A stretch of DNA of 64,000 nucleotides from Brachyhypopomus gauderio (GCF_052324685.1 NC_135214.1:3987371-4051370); one strand, 5' to 3'. Shown: positions 51,681 through 63,232, numbered from the stretch's first letter. A program made the numbers and translations. The notes: generated from the sequence alone by a model not told the origin.

Positions 51681-52620
51681 GTTCACAAAAGGGTGTGAAT
51701 TTGTTCCTGGTACCTTGTTGAGTTACTCAGATGGATGGAAACTCTCTCTAAACTGTATTTTCTTCATATGCCCAGTACTGGAACTAAAGCTAATGTAAGT
51801 GTGACACCATTTCCTCTCCAGCAGTATTCATTTTCTGTCGCTAGAAAAACACTTTTAATGTCTGTTGTGCAGGGAAAACAAGAGACATTGTGAAAATATC
51901 CTTGTTTTGTGAATACTAAATCCTGCACAAAACCCAAGAGTAACTAAATATATGCATCATATTCATAGTTAATTTTGTTTCGTAATAGCTTGTACAGTGC
52001 TGGCAGTTCTAGAGGAGCAAACTGGTTAGATGTTTAATCAGGCAACATCAGGAATAAACATTCACATTGTTAAAAAAAAGGAACATGTTGTTTATTTTTA
52101 AACTGTCACAGTCAAAATCAGAGTTATTCCGCAATATAATTTGCATCAGTAAACCTGGAGTGTATTATAGCTCTCTACTTCTAATACATTACAATTGCGT
52201 TACAACATTGCGTTATGATTTATATATAGAATGTGCAACATTGAACACAAAGAAATATGTCACCCCAGTTAGTGACCTTTTCAAACAACTATCCCAGTGA
52301 ATGTTTTAGTTCTCTCATCATAGTATCATGTTTTGCTTGATCATATATGTTTTGCTTGATTTCTTTGCATTGTTTGTGAAGTAAGAAAATCATATCTCTG
52401 GTAGTCTGGTTCACTGTTACACACAACAGTTTGGAATCTCTATAGTTCAGTGGAAAAACTTTTAATGTACAATAAAAAAATACAGCTAGAGGTTTAATAT
52501 TTGAAACGCAGTGGTAATTTTAAAAAAGATTTTTCATAGCTTAGTAGTTTCTGATGAGTCACAAACAGACCTGATTTCTGAGACACATAAACATATAAAC
52601 TAATGATGATGTTTTGAATG
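47200..52620. other. Intergenic region upstream of kcne2, microsatellites only
   Basis: A LINE 3' tail lies at about 49045-49120 (GACCCCGACTAGCGGGATTA, then AAGCGGTTCAGATAATGG and ATGG units), typical of RTE/Rex-type copies. Microsatellites: (TC)n 50976-51007 joined to (AC)n 51008-51039, and (AC)n 51640-51678. A noncoding kcne2 leader exon probably lies in or before this region but cannot be placed. Confidence 0.5.
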
Positions 52621-52708
52621 ACGTCCTGTGAGAAAGCTACAAATTTGCCGGTCGCTACACAGCAAGCAAATTATTATCTTGACCCCACTGTTTTTGTCCT
52701 GTGTTCAG

Positions 52709-53083
52709 ATGACAAAACCATCTGACTGGTCCAACCTGACACAGCACCTGCAGGACTCCCTGTCAAACACGCTCAGTGACATCCTAGACAACTGGCAGAG
52801 GAACTTAACGCAGGGCGAACGCAGCCTGGACGCCCGACTGGCTGAGGAGAACTTCCGCAACGTCATCTGGTACTTGGTGGTGATGATGGGGATGTTTGCC
52901 TTTATTGTGGTGGCCATCCTGGTGAGCACAGTGAAGTCGAAACGCAGGGAGCACTCAGACGACCCGTACCACAAATACATTGAGGGAGAGTGGAACTCGC
53001 AACCGCCGATTCAAGCCTTCAACCAGAGCTTTGTCATCTCCAACCCCACCCACAGGACCTTTGATGGCCTTTGCTCACCCTGA
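52709..53083 (+). CDS. kcne2: KCNE2 (MiRP1) potassium channel beta subunit
   Basis: KCNE2 is a single-pass membrane subunit that modifies voltage-gated potassium channels such as KCNQ1 and hERG in heart and epithelia. The 124-residue frame matches the human length (123). Two N-glycosylation sequons sit near the N-terminus (Asn9, Asn32), as in the human protein (Asn6, Asn29). The transmembrane helix, about residues 51-72, runs VIWYLVVMMGMFAFIVVAIL, followed by the KCNE signature STVKSKRREHSDDPYHKYI. The frame is open 27 codons further upstream, but the ATG at 52709 follows directly on a splice acceptor (CCTGTGTTCAG) and aligns with the human start, so I begin there. The coding region is in one exon, as usual in the family. 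Order and strand relative to slc5a3 match human 21q22. Confidence 0.95.
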   Translation: MTKPSDWSNLTQHLQDSLSNTLSDILDNWQRNLTQGERSLDARLAEENFRNVIWYLVVMMGMFAFIVVAILVSTVKSKRREHSDDPYHKYIEGEWNSQPPIQAFNQSFVISNPTHRTFDGLCSP

Positions 53084-53443
53084 CAGACCCTGGGGAAGTC
53101 AGATGGGCTTCGAGTGTCAGCTTTAAATGCAACTTATGATAAAGACCTTTAATCCATTGCAGTGCATTTGTCTGTGTTGCTACCTGTTTCTGTTTATTAG
53201 TAGTAATTGTACCTTAATTTAACGTCCAAGTATATACTGCAACATATAGCATTTGAAGCAGAGTTGAGAATTAAAAGCATCCCAGTCATAGAAAACACGT
53301 CACCATGTAGCTTCAACTCTGACCCCCAGCTGATAATGCCAAGCAAAGAATATCACGTCTTGTGCCTGCTAAGATAGAAATAACCTCAATCTTCTTCTTC
53401 AAGATTACTGCACATATTCATCTATAACTGTGTAATCTATAAC

Positions 53444-53447
<4 letters not shown>

Positions 53448-53497
<50 letters not shown>

Positions 53498-53591
53498 CTA
53501 TAACTGTGTAATTCAAATCACATTAAAACGCCATGATTGCATCCCCCAGTAATTGGTATATGTGGTTACAGATAATGACAGCATAAATAAA
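53448..53591 (+). other. kcne2 3' region: (TA)n tract and polyadenylation signal
   Basis: A (TA)n tract occupies about 53448-53494, bracketed by duplicated ATCTATAACTGTGT segments. AATAAA at 53586-53591, some 500 bp after the kcne2 stop, is a plausible polyadenylation signal. An ATTAAA at about 53522 is an alternative. Confidence 0.45.
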
Positions 53592-54358
53592 CATGTGCAA
53601 TAACCCTACAGTAGAGCTATACCGCTTCTGTGTGAGTACAAACAGGTTTAGAAGTCCTTGTGCAGTTGCACCAGTGTGCCTGTGAGGAATCACTCTCACT
53701 TCAGAAAGACTCCAGGTTTGTCCAGGCTCCAGGGGTCATAGACAGGGTCACGGCACCAGATCTAACAGGGAAATACTCTATCTCTGGCTCTTCCCAATTA
53801 AGGAGCTAATTGGCCAGCTGTCCAACAGAAATGACTCTTAAAGGATTCACGTCATCACTTTAAATGCTTATGTACATGCTCATGCAGGCAGAAATTCAAG
53901 CTGAACTCACTGCATTTGTATAAGTGGCAACACACAGGAAGTTGTCCATGGCCCGAAATGGAAAATTATTAATAATGTTTTATCTTCAATGGGATAATTT
54001 CCCCCAAAATTTGAATGTGTAATATATGAACAATTAACATATAAAGACAACAGATATTTGGCTCTTTCAGATTCGTGGTTCTCTTCCAAACATTACTGCC
54101 CCCCTAAGTACAGCAGGATCTGGTTACAGTACAGTATGCCGAGATACACCAGGGCTTTGTCACGGTGTGCACGCACACACTCAACACATGCATAACTCTT
54201 TCCTGGAGCTTTGTGTACTTACTGATTACTCTCCAGTCATACAAAGGAGATTAAACTTGGGAAACCTTATCAAATTCTCTTTTGTTCCTATCATGATGAA
54301 TGATTGTTCTGTGCACACAGTCTTCAGCAGCCGTCCTGGCCCTGGCTGTTTGACTACA

Positions 54359-54400
54359 GTATTTTTAGCCCTGAAACAACTGGGCTCCTAAAAAAGGGCC
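54359..54400 (+). promoter_or_regulatory. Muscle-type motif cluster upstream of casq2
   Basis: A MEF2-like GTATTTTTAG (54359-54368, one mismatch), an E-box CAACTG (54377-54382) and a CArG-like CCTAAAAAAGG (54387-54397, one base longer than the consensus) lie within 40 bp, about 380 bp before the casq2 start codon. This clustering is typical of striated-muscle promoters and suits casq2. The motifs are short and function is inferred. Confidence 0.4.
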
Positions 54401-54774
54401 CAGGGAGAGAGACAGTGGGCCGCTGCTATGTAAGGTATCCCTCTCTCCCTCACCCTCAACCGTGCACAGCAGTGGCCCAGTGCTTTGTCTCTAGGTTGTA
54501 GTGAGAGCAAGGAGCGGCAGAGGATCTTGGGAGACTGGGAGAGAGGCAGCCTGAGGAGAGCGTCTTTACCATTGGTAAGGTGCATGAAGCCAAGAGGATA
54601 TTTGAACCATGAGCTGACTATTTGTTTTGTTTTTTGCTTTGTTTTTATTTTTCTGGTGGATTCTGGTTCTTTCCTACCAGGGCTGTGTCATCTGACCCGC
54701 CAAGAAGGCTGCTGTGAAGGAGTGTTTGTGTGTGTGGGAGTGTCATTAGTGTGTCTCTGTCAGTGGTGGGAACC

Positions 54775-55394
54775 ATGAGGAATGCCTGGTTCTTTTTGCT
54801 GGTGTGCCTGAACTTTGCCGGCCAGGCTTGGACCAATAAGGGCCTAGAGTTCCCTCGTTATGATGGCAAGGACCGTGTGTTGGACATCAACAGTAAGAAC
54901 TACCGCAAGGCCCTCAAGGGCCATCACATGATGTGTCTCCTGTACCACGCCCCTGCGCCGGCCAGCAAGGAGCAACAGAAACAGTTCCAAATGACAGAGC
55001 TCGTGCTGGAGGTGAGAGAAAAGGATGCATGAACGTACACACCTGCAATTCTGTATTATGCCATCAGGCCTCACTAGTAAAATAAGAGCTGCAAATCAGA
55101 TCTAAATAAAGGATCAGAAATAAATTACAATCTAAGAGGACCTGAAAATATAATATCAGAATCATTCAAACATTTTGGATTTGTATATGGACATGTATGT
55201 TTAAGTGGTCTAAGGTAATTGCATACATGAAGGCGAATCCAGGGAAAAACTGCAGTGTTGCAAAAGCAAAGTTCGTCTGAAATCCAAAAGGTCTCTTTTT
55301 CTGGGAGCCTTGTACGCATCAGTGCAGTTATGACCAACTAGACATGCTTTACTCCCTGGGATCATCATACATATAGCATAGGTGGGAGTGTGTT

Positions 55395-55490
<96 letters not shown>

Positions 55491-56350
55491 CGTGTGTGAA
55501 GGTCACTACTGGAGTTCCACTGCTGGTCCATTGGCCCACTGCCATAAACTCATATTATTTTACGTCCAGTACTAAAACATGCCATACCCTGTGAAGCCAG
55601 TTTACCCTCACACCAATAACTACATTGTGGATGTCTTTGAGATTATTCATGAAAATGAATTCACTCCAGCACCCAAATTAACCGATACACTTCCAAGACT
55701 AGCTTAGTATTCCATTATTATTCAAGAGATATTATGGGAGTCTCTTCCTCCTGATGAATTGAACAGGTTTAAATGACCCTATAGCTCACATTTCAACCTG
55801 TCATTTTACCCATCACCCCCTCAGAAGGTCTCAAAAACTAGTAGGCCTACTCCACTAGTCTCAAAAACTAGTACTCCACTAGAGGTGTTCAATCCACACC
55901 TATTTACTCACTCAATACATTCACAGGATGTTTATGTAATCATGCACAGGGTTATATGCTATTTGCATAGGGTTGTATGCTATTTATAACAAAATGTCCT
56001 CATCAAATCCCCCAATACTAAAAACGTAGTACAGTGCAATCACCTCATCTTGAGACTTCAAGAGAGCTCCATTAGCACAGTAGTCCCATTAGCGCCCCTG
56101 TTTCCAGCCTCACGAGCTTCTCTCTATGCTGAGACAAGACTGAGACAAAATGCTATAATTACATGGCTCTCTTCTATTCTTAATTGCTATTCTAGCCAGG
56201 CAATGCAGTGAGCACTCAATTTTATTCTTAGCACCTGCCAAATGTTTGTTGCAGATGCTTCGGTGGCTGGATGTCACTCCTAGCAACCAAATTGTGATTT
56301 TTTTGCACACAGAAATTTTAGAGCAGCACTGAAGGACGTCCATCTGAAGC

Positions 56351-56391
<41 letters not shown>

Positions 56392-56414
56392 AGGTTAAAT
56401 AAATAAATAAATAA

Positions 56415-56483
<69 letters not shown>

Positions 56484-56686
56484 GGGGTTATGATTCTCTG
56501 TAATCTGTTTCTGATCAACTCAAAAAACCTAAAGCGCGTATATATATATACGCGCTTTAGGTGTGCTCAGACTGTGCTGACCTTCCCTTATTTTCTCTTC
56601 TCTTCTCTTCTCTCCTCTCTATATATATATACGCGCTTTAGGTTTTTTGAGTTGATCAGAAACAGATTACAGAGAATCATAACCCC

Positions 56687-56769
<83 letters not shown>

Positions 56770-59700
56770 TTATTTATTTAACCTGGTTAAATTCACATTG
56801 AGATAAAAAATATATTTTGGCTAAGAAGTCAGTAAACAAACCAAGCTGACCTGTCTGAAGCGGATCTAATCATTTTCATCTTGGATGTTTGGAAAGATTT
56901 GTATTCTGTAAGAATCACAGTGCATGTGATCCTGTTCAATTAGGTTTGATATTTTTAAGGTGCACTTTGGATACACCACTGTTCATCTTATCATCTTACA
57001 TGAACTTTGCTTGATCCTATTTAAAGGCTGCATAAATCTTCTATTCATGGACAGAGATCATAAATATTGTTTCACTGTACTAAAAATCAGAACTTGATAA
57101 GATGTATATTTAACTGACCTATGACATTTTCCAGGGGCCTTCGAGAGTGCATTGTGAATAGCCTAGAAATATGTCGATGACTCTTAAAGCAAATATGCTT
57201 CTGAACAAGAGAATGAGAATGCATGAAGTTTTTTTTATGGTAGCTTTGCCACTTTTTACTTCTTTTGACCTCCTAATTTTGAGCAAATAGGAAGAGAGCA
57301 TGTGCTCATGTGTGCTCATGTGTGCTTATGTGTGCTCATGTGCGTCTCTCTGGTCTGTGCTGCAGTTGGCTGCTCAGGTCTTGGTAGAGAAGGACATTGG
57401 TTTTGGAATGCTCGATGCTGAAAAGGACGCCAAAGTCGCTAAGAAACTCGGTAAGAAAAAGAAGCCCTGAGTGTCTCACGCATTCAGTCAAAGTTCTAAA
57501 ATGGTTGGAAGGCCATACTGTGGCCCGGAAGATGAACCTCTTCTAGCAGACATGGAAGGGGGGGGGGGGTGGCATTGTATTGTAACTGTAATAACTCACC
57601 CACTGTGCGATATTAAACACAGCGGCATGGCCCACTAATACTGCTATGTGTTTTCTACAGGTCTATATGAAGAAGGAAGTGTGTATATTTTTAAGGATGA
57701 CCGTGTGATTGAGTTTGATGGACTGCTCTCTGCAGACACCTTGGTGGAGTTCCTGCTGGATGTAAAGCATTGCTTGTCTTCTTGCTGTTCATTCCACTGT
57801 TTCATTGCAAAGTTTTAAAGACATCGGTGCTCCGTGTTGAGCAGATTGAACCTACAGTGGTGTTCAAATTCCTTTCGTAGGTGTTGGAGGATCCGGTCGA
57901 GGTCATCGATAACGCTCTGGAGCTGCAAGCCTTCGATCGCATGGAAGAAGACATCAGACTCATTGGATACTTCAAGAGTCCAGATTCAGAACGTAAGTAT
58001 ATGTGAATGTTGATTTTTGCTTAACTGAAATCAATTATCAAAAAGCTAGGTTATGACTAAGAATAAGAAAGGACTCCTTTTTCTCTTTTCATTTGGACAC
58101 ACACATACACACACTGTGATACATGTATTCAGAAGCCATCCACTGAAGACAATACATTTTCTTTAGGTGGAGGTAGAGAGGTAACTGCATATGACTGTAA
58201 CTGCAGCTCTCATTAGATTCACACTGTAGGATTCCCTGTGGGAGGCGTCTCCTCTCAGCACAGTCTGTCTCCGCCTTGCTCGCTTGGGCATGTGAGCTAA
58301 AGAGCAAGGGGGGAGAGGTCAGCTATTTAAGGCCTTCTCTCTGGTCCCCTGTTAGGCCTGCATTCCCAAGTGGAATTCTCTTCCCTTATTTTCTCTTCTC
58401 TTCTCTTCTCTCCTCTTCTCTTATCTTCTCTTTTCTCATTTTCTCTTCTCTTCTTTTCTCTTCTCTTCTCATTTTCTTCTCTTCTCTTCTCTTCTCATTT
58501 TCTCTTCTCTTCTCTTCTCATTTTCTCTTCTCTTCTCTTCTCTTCTCTCCTCTTCTCTTATCTTCTCTTTTCTCATTTTCTCTTCTCTTCTTTTCTCTTC
58601 TCATTTTCTTCTCTTCTCTTCTCATTTTCTCTTCTCTTCTCTTCTCTTCTCATTTTCTTCTCTTCTCTTCTCATTTTCTCTTCTCTTCTCTTCTCTCATT
58701 TTCTCTTCTCTTCTCTTCTCTTCTCTTCTCAGATTTTCTGGAATTCCAAGAAGCAGCTGAGCAGTTCCAGCCATTTGTCAAATTTTTCGCAACCTTTGAA
58801 AAATCTGTGAGTGCCTTATCATGCTTCCTCTGTCCACCCAATACGAGGGTCCTGTGTTGGCATTGAGTCAGTCCCCTTTCTTTCAAAATTAGTATTGTAT
58901 CTTTTGTAGGGAAACTTAGAAAAACCATTTAAACTGTCATATTTCAGGTTGCTAAGGAGTTGACTCTAAAGATGAATGAGGTAGACTTCTACGAGCCCTT
59001 CATGGAGGAACCTGTCACAATTCCAGACAGGCCCCACACTGAAGAGGACCTTGTAGCATTTGTTACCGAACACAGAAGGTAACTGAAGGGAGGGTGGTTT
59101 ACTGGATGATTAAAGTGGTTTTGCAGGTATATGGAGACTTGTTCATTTTTTGTTTATTTTTAAATTGTGTTTCACCACTGTAGAGCAACGCTGAGAAAAC
59201 TGAGAGCTGAGGACATGTTCGAAACTTGGGTGAGAAATGTCTCCAAGTTCCTTCAGCCTAATGCCTTTTCATGCAATGCAGGCAATGTACATATTGTAGG
59301 TCCAGGTATGAGATTACAACAAAACAAGCACTGGCATGCGCAATGTCAATGTAAAATGACCTCTAAACAGCACCCACCATTTCATACACACAGTCATATC
59401 ACACAATACAAGAAGTATCCCTGACATGGATGACGTGGAGCAGACCCCTAAGTGCAACTTTCCTACTGGTTGTTGGACACTCACAGTTCTAATATGGATA
59501 ACGTTCTATATTACCTGAAATGTTCTGCTGTTCAGGAGGACGACCTTGATGGGATTCACATTGTTGCCTTTGCAGAAGTGGAGGACCCAGGTACCTCAAG
59601 CGTTTACCATCTAAACATGTCACTCAGTTTTGGACTTTTATGTACTAAACTTATTTATGTTGTTTTCAGATGGCTACGAGTTTTTAGAGGTTCTGAAAGA

Positions 59701-60756
59701 GGTTGCTAGGGACAACACCCAGAACCCTGACCTGAGTATTGTCTGGATTGATCCTGACGACTTCCCTTTAGTGAGTACCTCAGAAAGAAGAGGGCAGCTT
59801 ACTAATTCAACAGTGCTGTGACAGCAGAGGACCAAGAAGCCATTTTTGTTTATTATATATTTTTTACCACTTCTTTTCATTTTCCTCTCTCCTCTCTCAG
59901 CTAATTCCATACTGGGAGAAGACCTTTAAGGTTGACCTCTTCCGACCTCAGATTGGAATAGTTAACGTCACAGATGTACGTATGGCAGCAACATCTTACA
60001 CACCACAAAAGGCTGAACTATTAACATCCTTTCCCCCCAAACCAAGTAGCTTCACCTTATACACTGAAACAGAAGCATTCTCAATAGTTCTTCATTAAAA
60101 CGTGAGTGATAAATGTCTACTTCCCCTTAAGCAATCTGATGTTCAGAACTATTCATCCTGGGCTGGTTTATATTCACATTCGGCCTACTTTATAGTTTTA
60201 AAGTACTTTTTCTGCCCCAAAGTTCTTCTATGTTAAGAAAACACACCCCAGTGACATAAAGACAGGCATAAAATCCATGACTCACTGTAGCTTCTGCTGT
60301 TCTTCTGATTCTTCAGACACATTAAAGGCCTTAAAGTCAGATTAAAGTGTTCCTGATGCAAAAAATGTAACATGGTCACAGACTGTAAATACCTACTTGA
60401 TGTTTATTATCAAAAGATCACTTTAAAATTATTACTTTGAAAGTAACAGTGGCTTGTTGAATACTGTTGAATCGGGTTTTGATGTGTGACATCTGACCCT
60501 TTAACAGGCGGACAGTGTGTGGATGAAGATAGATGATGATGAGAATTTGCCCTCGGCTGATGAGCTGGAAGACTGGCTAGAGGATGTGCTTTCTGGGAAT
60601 ATAAACACAGAGGATGATGATGACGACGACAACGATGATGATGATGATGATGACGACGACGATGATGACGACGACGATGATGACGACGACGATGACGATG
60701 ATGATGACGACGATGATGACGACGATGATGATGATGATGACGACGATGATGACTGA
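54775..60756 (+). CDS. casq2: Calsequestrin-2, complete, 11 exons
   Basis: Calsequestrin is the luminal calcium buffer of the sarcoplasmic reticulum. Exons: 54775-55011, 57366-57450, 57661-57761, 57881-57992, 58733-58806, 58948-59078, 59184-59229, 59536-59590, 59670-59770, 59901-59975, 60508-60756; phases agree, 421 residues. A signal peptide ([19 protein letters not shown]) precedes mature [12 protein letters not shown]. Three thioredoxin-like domains follow, with [65 protein letters not shown] and [32 protein letters not shown], [13 protein letters not shown] and DLFRPQIG agree with CASQ2 over CASQ1, and the convergent vangl1 neighbour supports this; a few segments ([11 protein letters not shown]) look more like CASQ1. 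The C-terminus is 46 Asp in 47 residues, longer and purer than human. Intron 4 ends in a long TTCTC tract and intron 1 holds a large palindrome. Confidence 0.93.
55397..55496. repeat. (TG)n microsatellite in casq2 intron 1
   Basis: A TG tract of about 100 bp with one CT interruption and two CG variants near its end. It yields spurious Cys/Val and Thr/His frames on both strands. Confidence 0.9.
56389..56787. repeat. AT-rich palindrome of about 400 bp in casq2 intron 1
   Basis: The outer arms read ACCAGGTTAAATAAATAAAT (56389 on) and its complement ending near 56787. Next come (AT)n tracts and then perfect inner arms of about 69 bp at 56481-56549 and 56622-56690, including GGGGTTATGATTCTCTG, TCTGATCAACTC and CCTAAAGCGCG. 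The spacer is about 70 bp; its left part completes a second small palindrome (CCTAAAGCGCG, TA run, CGCGCTTTAGG). The rest of the spacer is a pyrimidine tract whose 37 bases at 56582-56618 are identical to 58380-58416. Confidence 0.9.
58380..58732 (+). repeat. (TTCTC)n polypyrimidine satellite ending at casq2 exon 5 acceptor
   Basis: About 350 bp of almost pure pyrimidine on the sense strand, built from TTCTC, TTTTC and CTCCTC units, ends directly in the CAG acceptor at 58732. It serves as a hugely extended polypyrimidine tract for exon 5. Long Phe/Ser/Leu frames across it are artefacts. Confidence 0.92.
60613..60753 (+). repeat. GAT/GAC trinucleotide tract coding the casq2 acidic tail
   Basis: Forty-seven codons of GAT or GAC, with one AAC, encode 46 Asp and 1 Asn before the TGA stop. 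Mixed use of the two Asp codons in short blocks (GATGATGACGACGAC and similar) suggests growth by slippage and block duplication under selection for acidity. The run binds calcium with low affinity in calsequestrins. Confidence 0.92.
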
Positions 60757-61110
60757 TGATGACTTTGAATTGTGTGGAGCCAAAAACGAACTGCTCAGGA
60801 ACAGCTAGAGCCTCTGAGCACCTCCACAAAAGCATCATTTTGTACATTTTTTGTACATCATTAACAGTGAACTTTCATCTTAAATGAAATGTGTAAATGT
60901 GTTTTATAGACAAAACTGATTACAGCCTTATACTGTCTAACAACTGACAGACCCAATTCATTTTACAGGATAGTTCTGCTCTTCCGAGTCTTTGTTTAAA
61001 TACTGTCTAAGAATTCTTTGAGAGCAATATATTCTGTAATGGAAAATATTAAGTTCATTATGTCAAAATTCAAATGTCAAAAGTTTTGATAAGGCAACTA
61101 TGTTCATGAT

Positions 61111-61116
61111 AATAAA
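61111..61116 (+). terminator. Polyadenylation signal of casq2
   Basis: AATAAA lies about 355 bp after the casq2 stop codon in AT-rich sequence; it is the first canonical signal downstream. Confidence 0.55.
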
Positions 61117-61263
61117 TCTATGTATTTTTGTCAGTTAAAATGCATTCATTTAAAACATGTAACAAATTACTGATATTTCTCGCTAAATCTTCTAAAGATT
61201 TAACTATTGCCATGGAAAAATGTATACTATTAATATGAATACTGACATCATTTGTATACAACA

Positions 61264-61430
61264 AACACATTTCCACACACCCCAACACATTTCCACACCC
61301 CAACACATTTCCACACACCCCAACATGTGTCCACACACCCCAACACATTTCCACACACCCCAACATGTTTCCACACACCCCAACATGTGTCCACACACCC
61401 CAACACATTTCCACACAATCACAATCTTCC
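61264..61430. repeat. 20-bp minisatellite, about 8 copies
   Basis: Units CCCAACACATTTCCACACAC, with ATG-TGTCC and ATG-TTTCC variants, repeat head to tail between casq2 and vangl1. The variant order suggests higher-order pairs. Frames through it are artefacts. Confidence 0.85.
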
Positions 61431-62903
61431 CACACAACCTAACAGAAATGTTCTTAAAATATGTTCATAGTCAACACACACACTATGTTCAGTTTGGACA
61501 AAGGAATTTAGCCGTATTACAGTGTCACTGGTATTTTGGGGAAGATATTGGGGAAATTATTTCTAGATATTTTATGAGAATATTCTATTTGTTGTTATAT
61601 ATGGGCTTTAACAACAGAATCTCTGCATAAGGCAAACCTATACCATCAAATCTATTCCATCAAAATGCTTGCACTTTGAACTCAAGGACAAGGAAAGTCA
61701 TACTGAGAAATATAAAATATGTCAGCTGATATATCTGCTTCATAAAACATGTTATTGATACTTATGAGAAGTCAGTAATATAAAAAAACAACATGTTATC
61801 TAAACGTGTTCATCTGAGATATATAGTTTATTGGAAACAAGGTTGCTTTAAGCACTTGTCAAATGCATTTGATCAGAAATGTCATTGCCAGGGCTAACTG
61901 AGGAGGATCTGGAATAACTTCATATTAATGACTTCCAAGAAAAATGACAAGGAAAAATCTATGCTAACATACAAAAGAACTTACTGATACCTTTATATAA
62001 ATATATACAAACAGAGGCATACAAAATGTTTGTACATACTCATGTATCACTCATAAATTAAATATATACACCAATATGTACACATCCAAATATCAATGTT
62101 AAAAATACAAAACATACACTGTCATTGTTGGGTGGTCAGAGAGACCCCTAAATTACAAAAAATGCATGTATTCTTATAGAAACTTGCAGGAAGAGACTCT
62201 GGCCATAATGGTCCTTGTGAACATGAAAAATCAACAATCCCAACTAAGCACTAACATGAAGGCCAACAGGGGAATGTGAACCGCACACATTACGTCCAAA
62301 AAATCCAAATCTACACTTGCCACCGTCTATCAAGAACCCCGGAGCCCAAGTACAAAACAGTGTGTACGCGGTGTAGAAAAGTGCGTTAGTCCGTCAAAGT
62401 GGCGTCAACCCTGTGTGGAGCTGCTGAAGACCATGGTCCATCAAAAGCGTTTGGCAGCATCTCCTGGGCTCATGTTTTCAGATGTGGTTTGAAGCTTTTC
62501 CACAGTGATCACAGAAACGAGAGCTTGGTGCTTCTCACCCGGCAGGCGTGTTCAGTGACGTGTACCACAACACGCCCCGTGTGTCACGGCCCTGCCTCTA
62601 CATGTCTGCTTGACTCCGCCCACGATGTGCAGTGAGCTTCTGTTCATTCTTAAACACTGCTTGAACACACACAAATACTCACATACCAATACTTACACAC
62701 ATTCACTCTCACACTTGCAAATACTAGTCACAGCCTTTTAACATCAATACTTATTTCAGTCCTTTTCCTCAAAAAGAAGAGACTGCGGTGTATCAAAGTT
62801 TGTCCAGTGTGTGATATGTGATTTGTAAAATGTGATCTGTAAAACATAAAAAAGACAAACAAACAAACAAAAACAAAACAAAACAAAGAGCGGTCCCGTT
62901 GTG
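61431..62903 (-). other. vangl1 3' untranslated region and flank
   Basis: No coding feature seen. The sequence downstream of the vangl1 stop (minus strand, 62903 and below) probably includes its 3' UTR. TTTATT near 61828 reads AATAAA in gene sense and is one possible end. An oligo (TTTG)n-like stretch lies near 62850-62886. Confidence 0.4.
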
Positions 62904-63232
62904 TCAGATGGACGTCTCCGACTGCAGCAGCAACACAAACTTGTGTGACTTGGGGTGGACGTACTGCTCTGTGAGCTTGAGATGGGGGAGAGTCTTGGTG
63001 CTCACCACCAGGCTGAACTCAGCGTTCCTCAGCTGGAACTCGGTGCCGTCTCGTAGCGGGCTGGTGACGGAGGCCTCGCACACCAGCGTCCACTGCAGGG
63101 CCTGCGGGCCCTCGCTGCCGTACTGCAGGGTGGGGCCCGCGCTCAGGTAGCTTTCCAGAAAGGCCTGGCGGAGAGAAGCGAAACATTTGTGGTTGAGGAC
63201 GAGAGACTGAGCTCTTCGAGCAGGCTAGGAGA

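Noticed and set aside
52628-52708. Upstream in-frame Met extending kcne2 by 27 residues
   Set aside because: The extension crosses a splice acceptor and has no KCNE resemblance; the family start is the ATG at 52709.
55397-55496. Possible Z-DNA regulatory element
   Set aside because: An ordinary TG microsatellite; no further signal supports function.
58276-58866. A 196-codon Phe/Ser/Leu-rich frame
   Set aside because: It is translation of the TTCTC satellite in casq2 intron 4 that runs into exon 5 in another frame.
54775-60756. Naming the calsequestrin casq1
   Set aside because: Some segments favour CASQ1, but most diagnostic blocks and the tail-to-tail vangl1 neighbour favour CASQ2. A phylogeny would settle it.
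60410-60847. A 145-codon His/Arg-rich frame on the minus strand
   Set aside because: Antisense of the GAT/GAC tract of casq2; no independent evidence of a gene.
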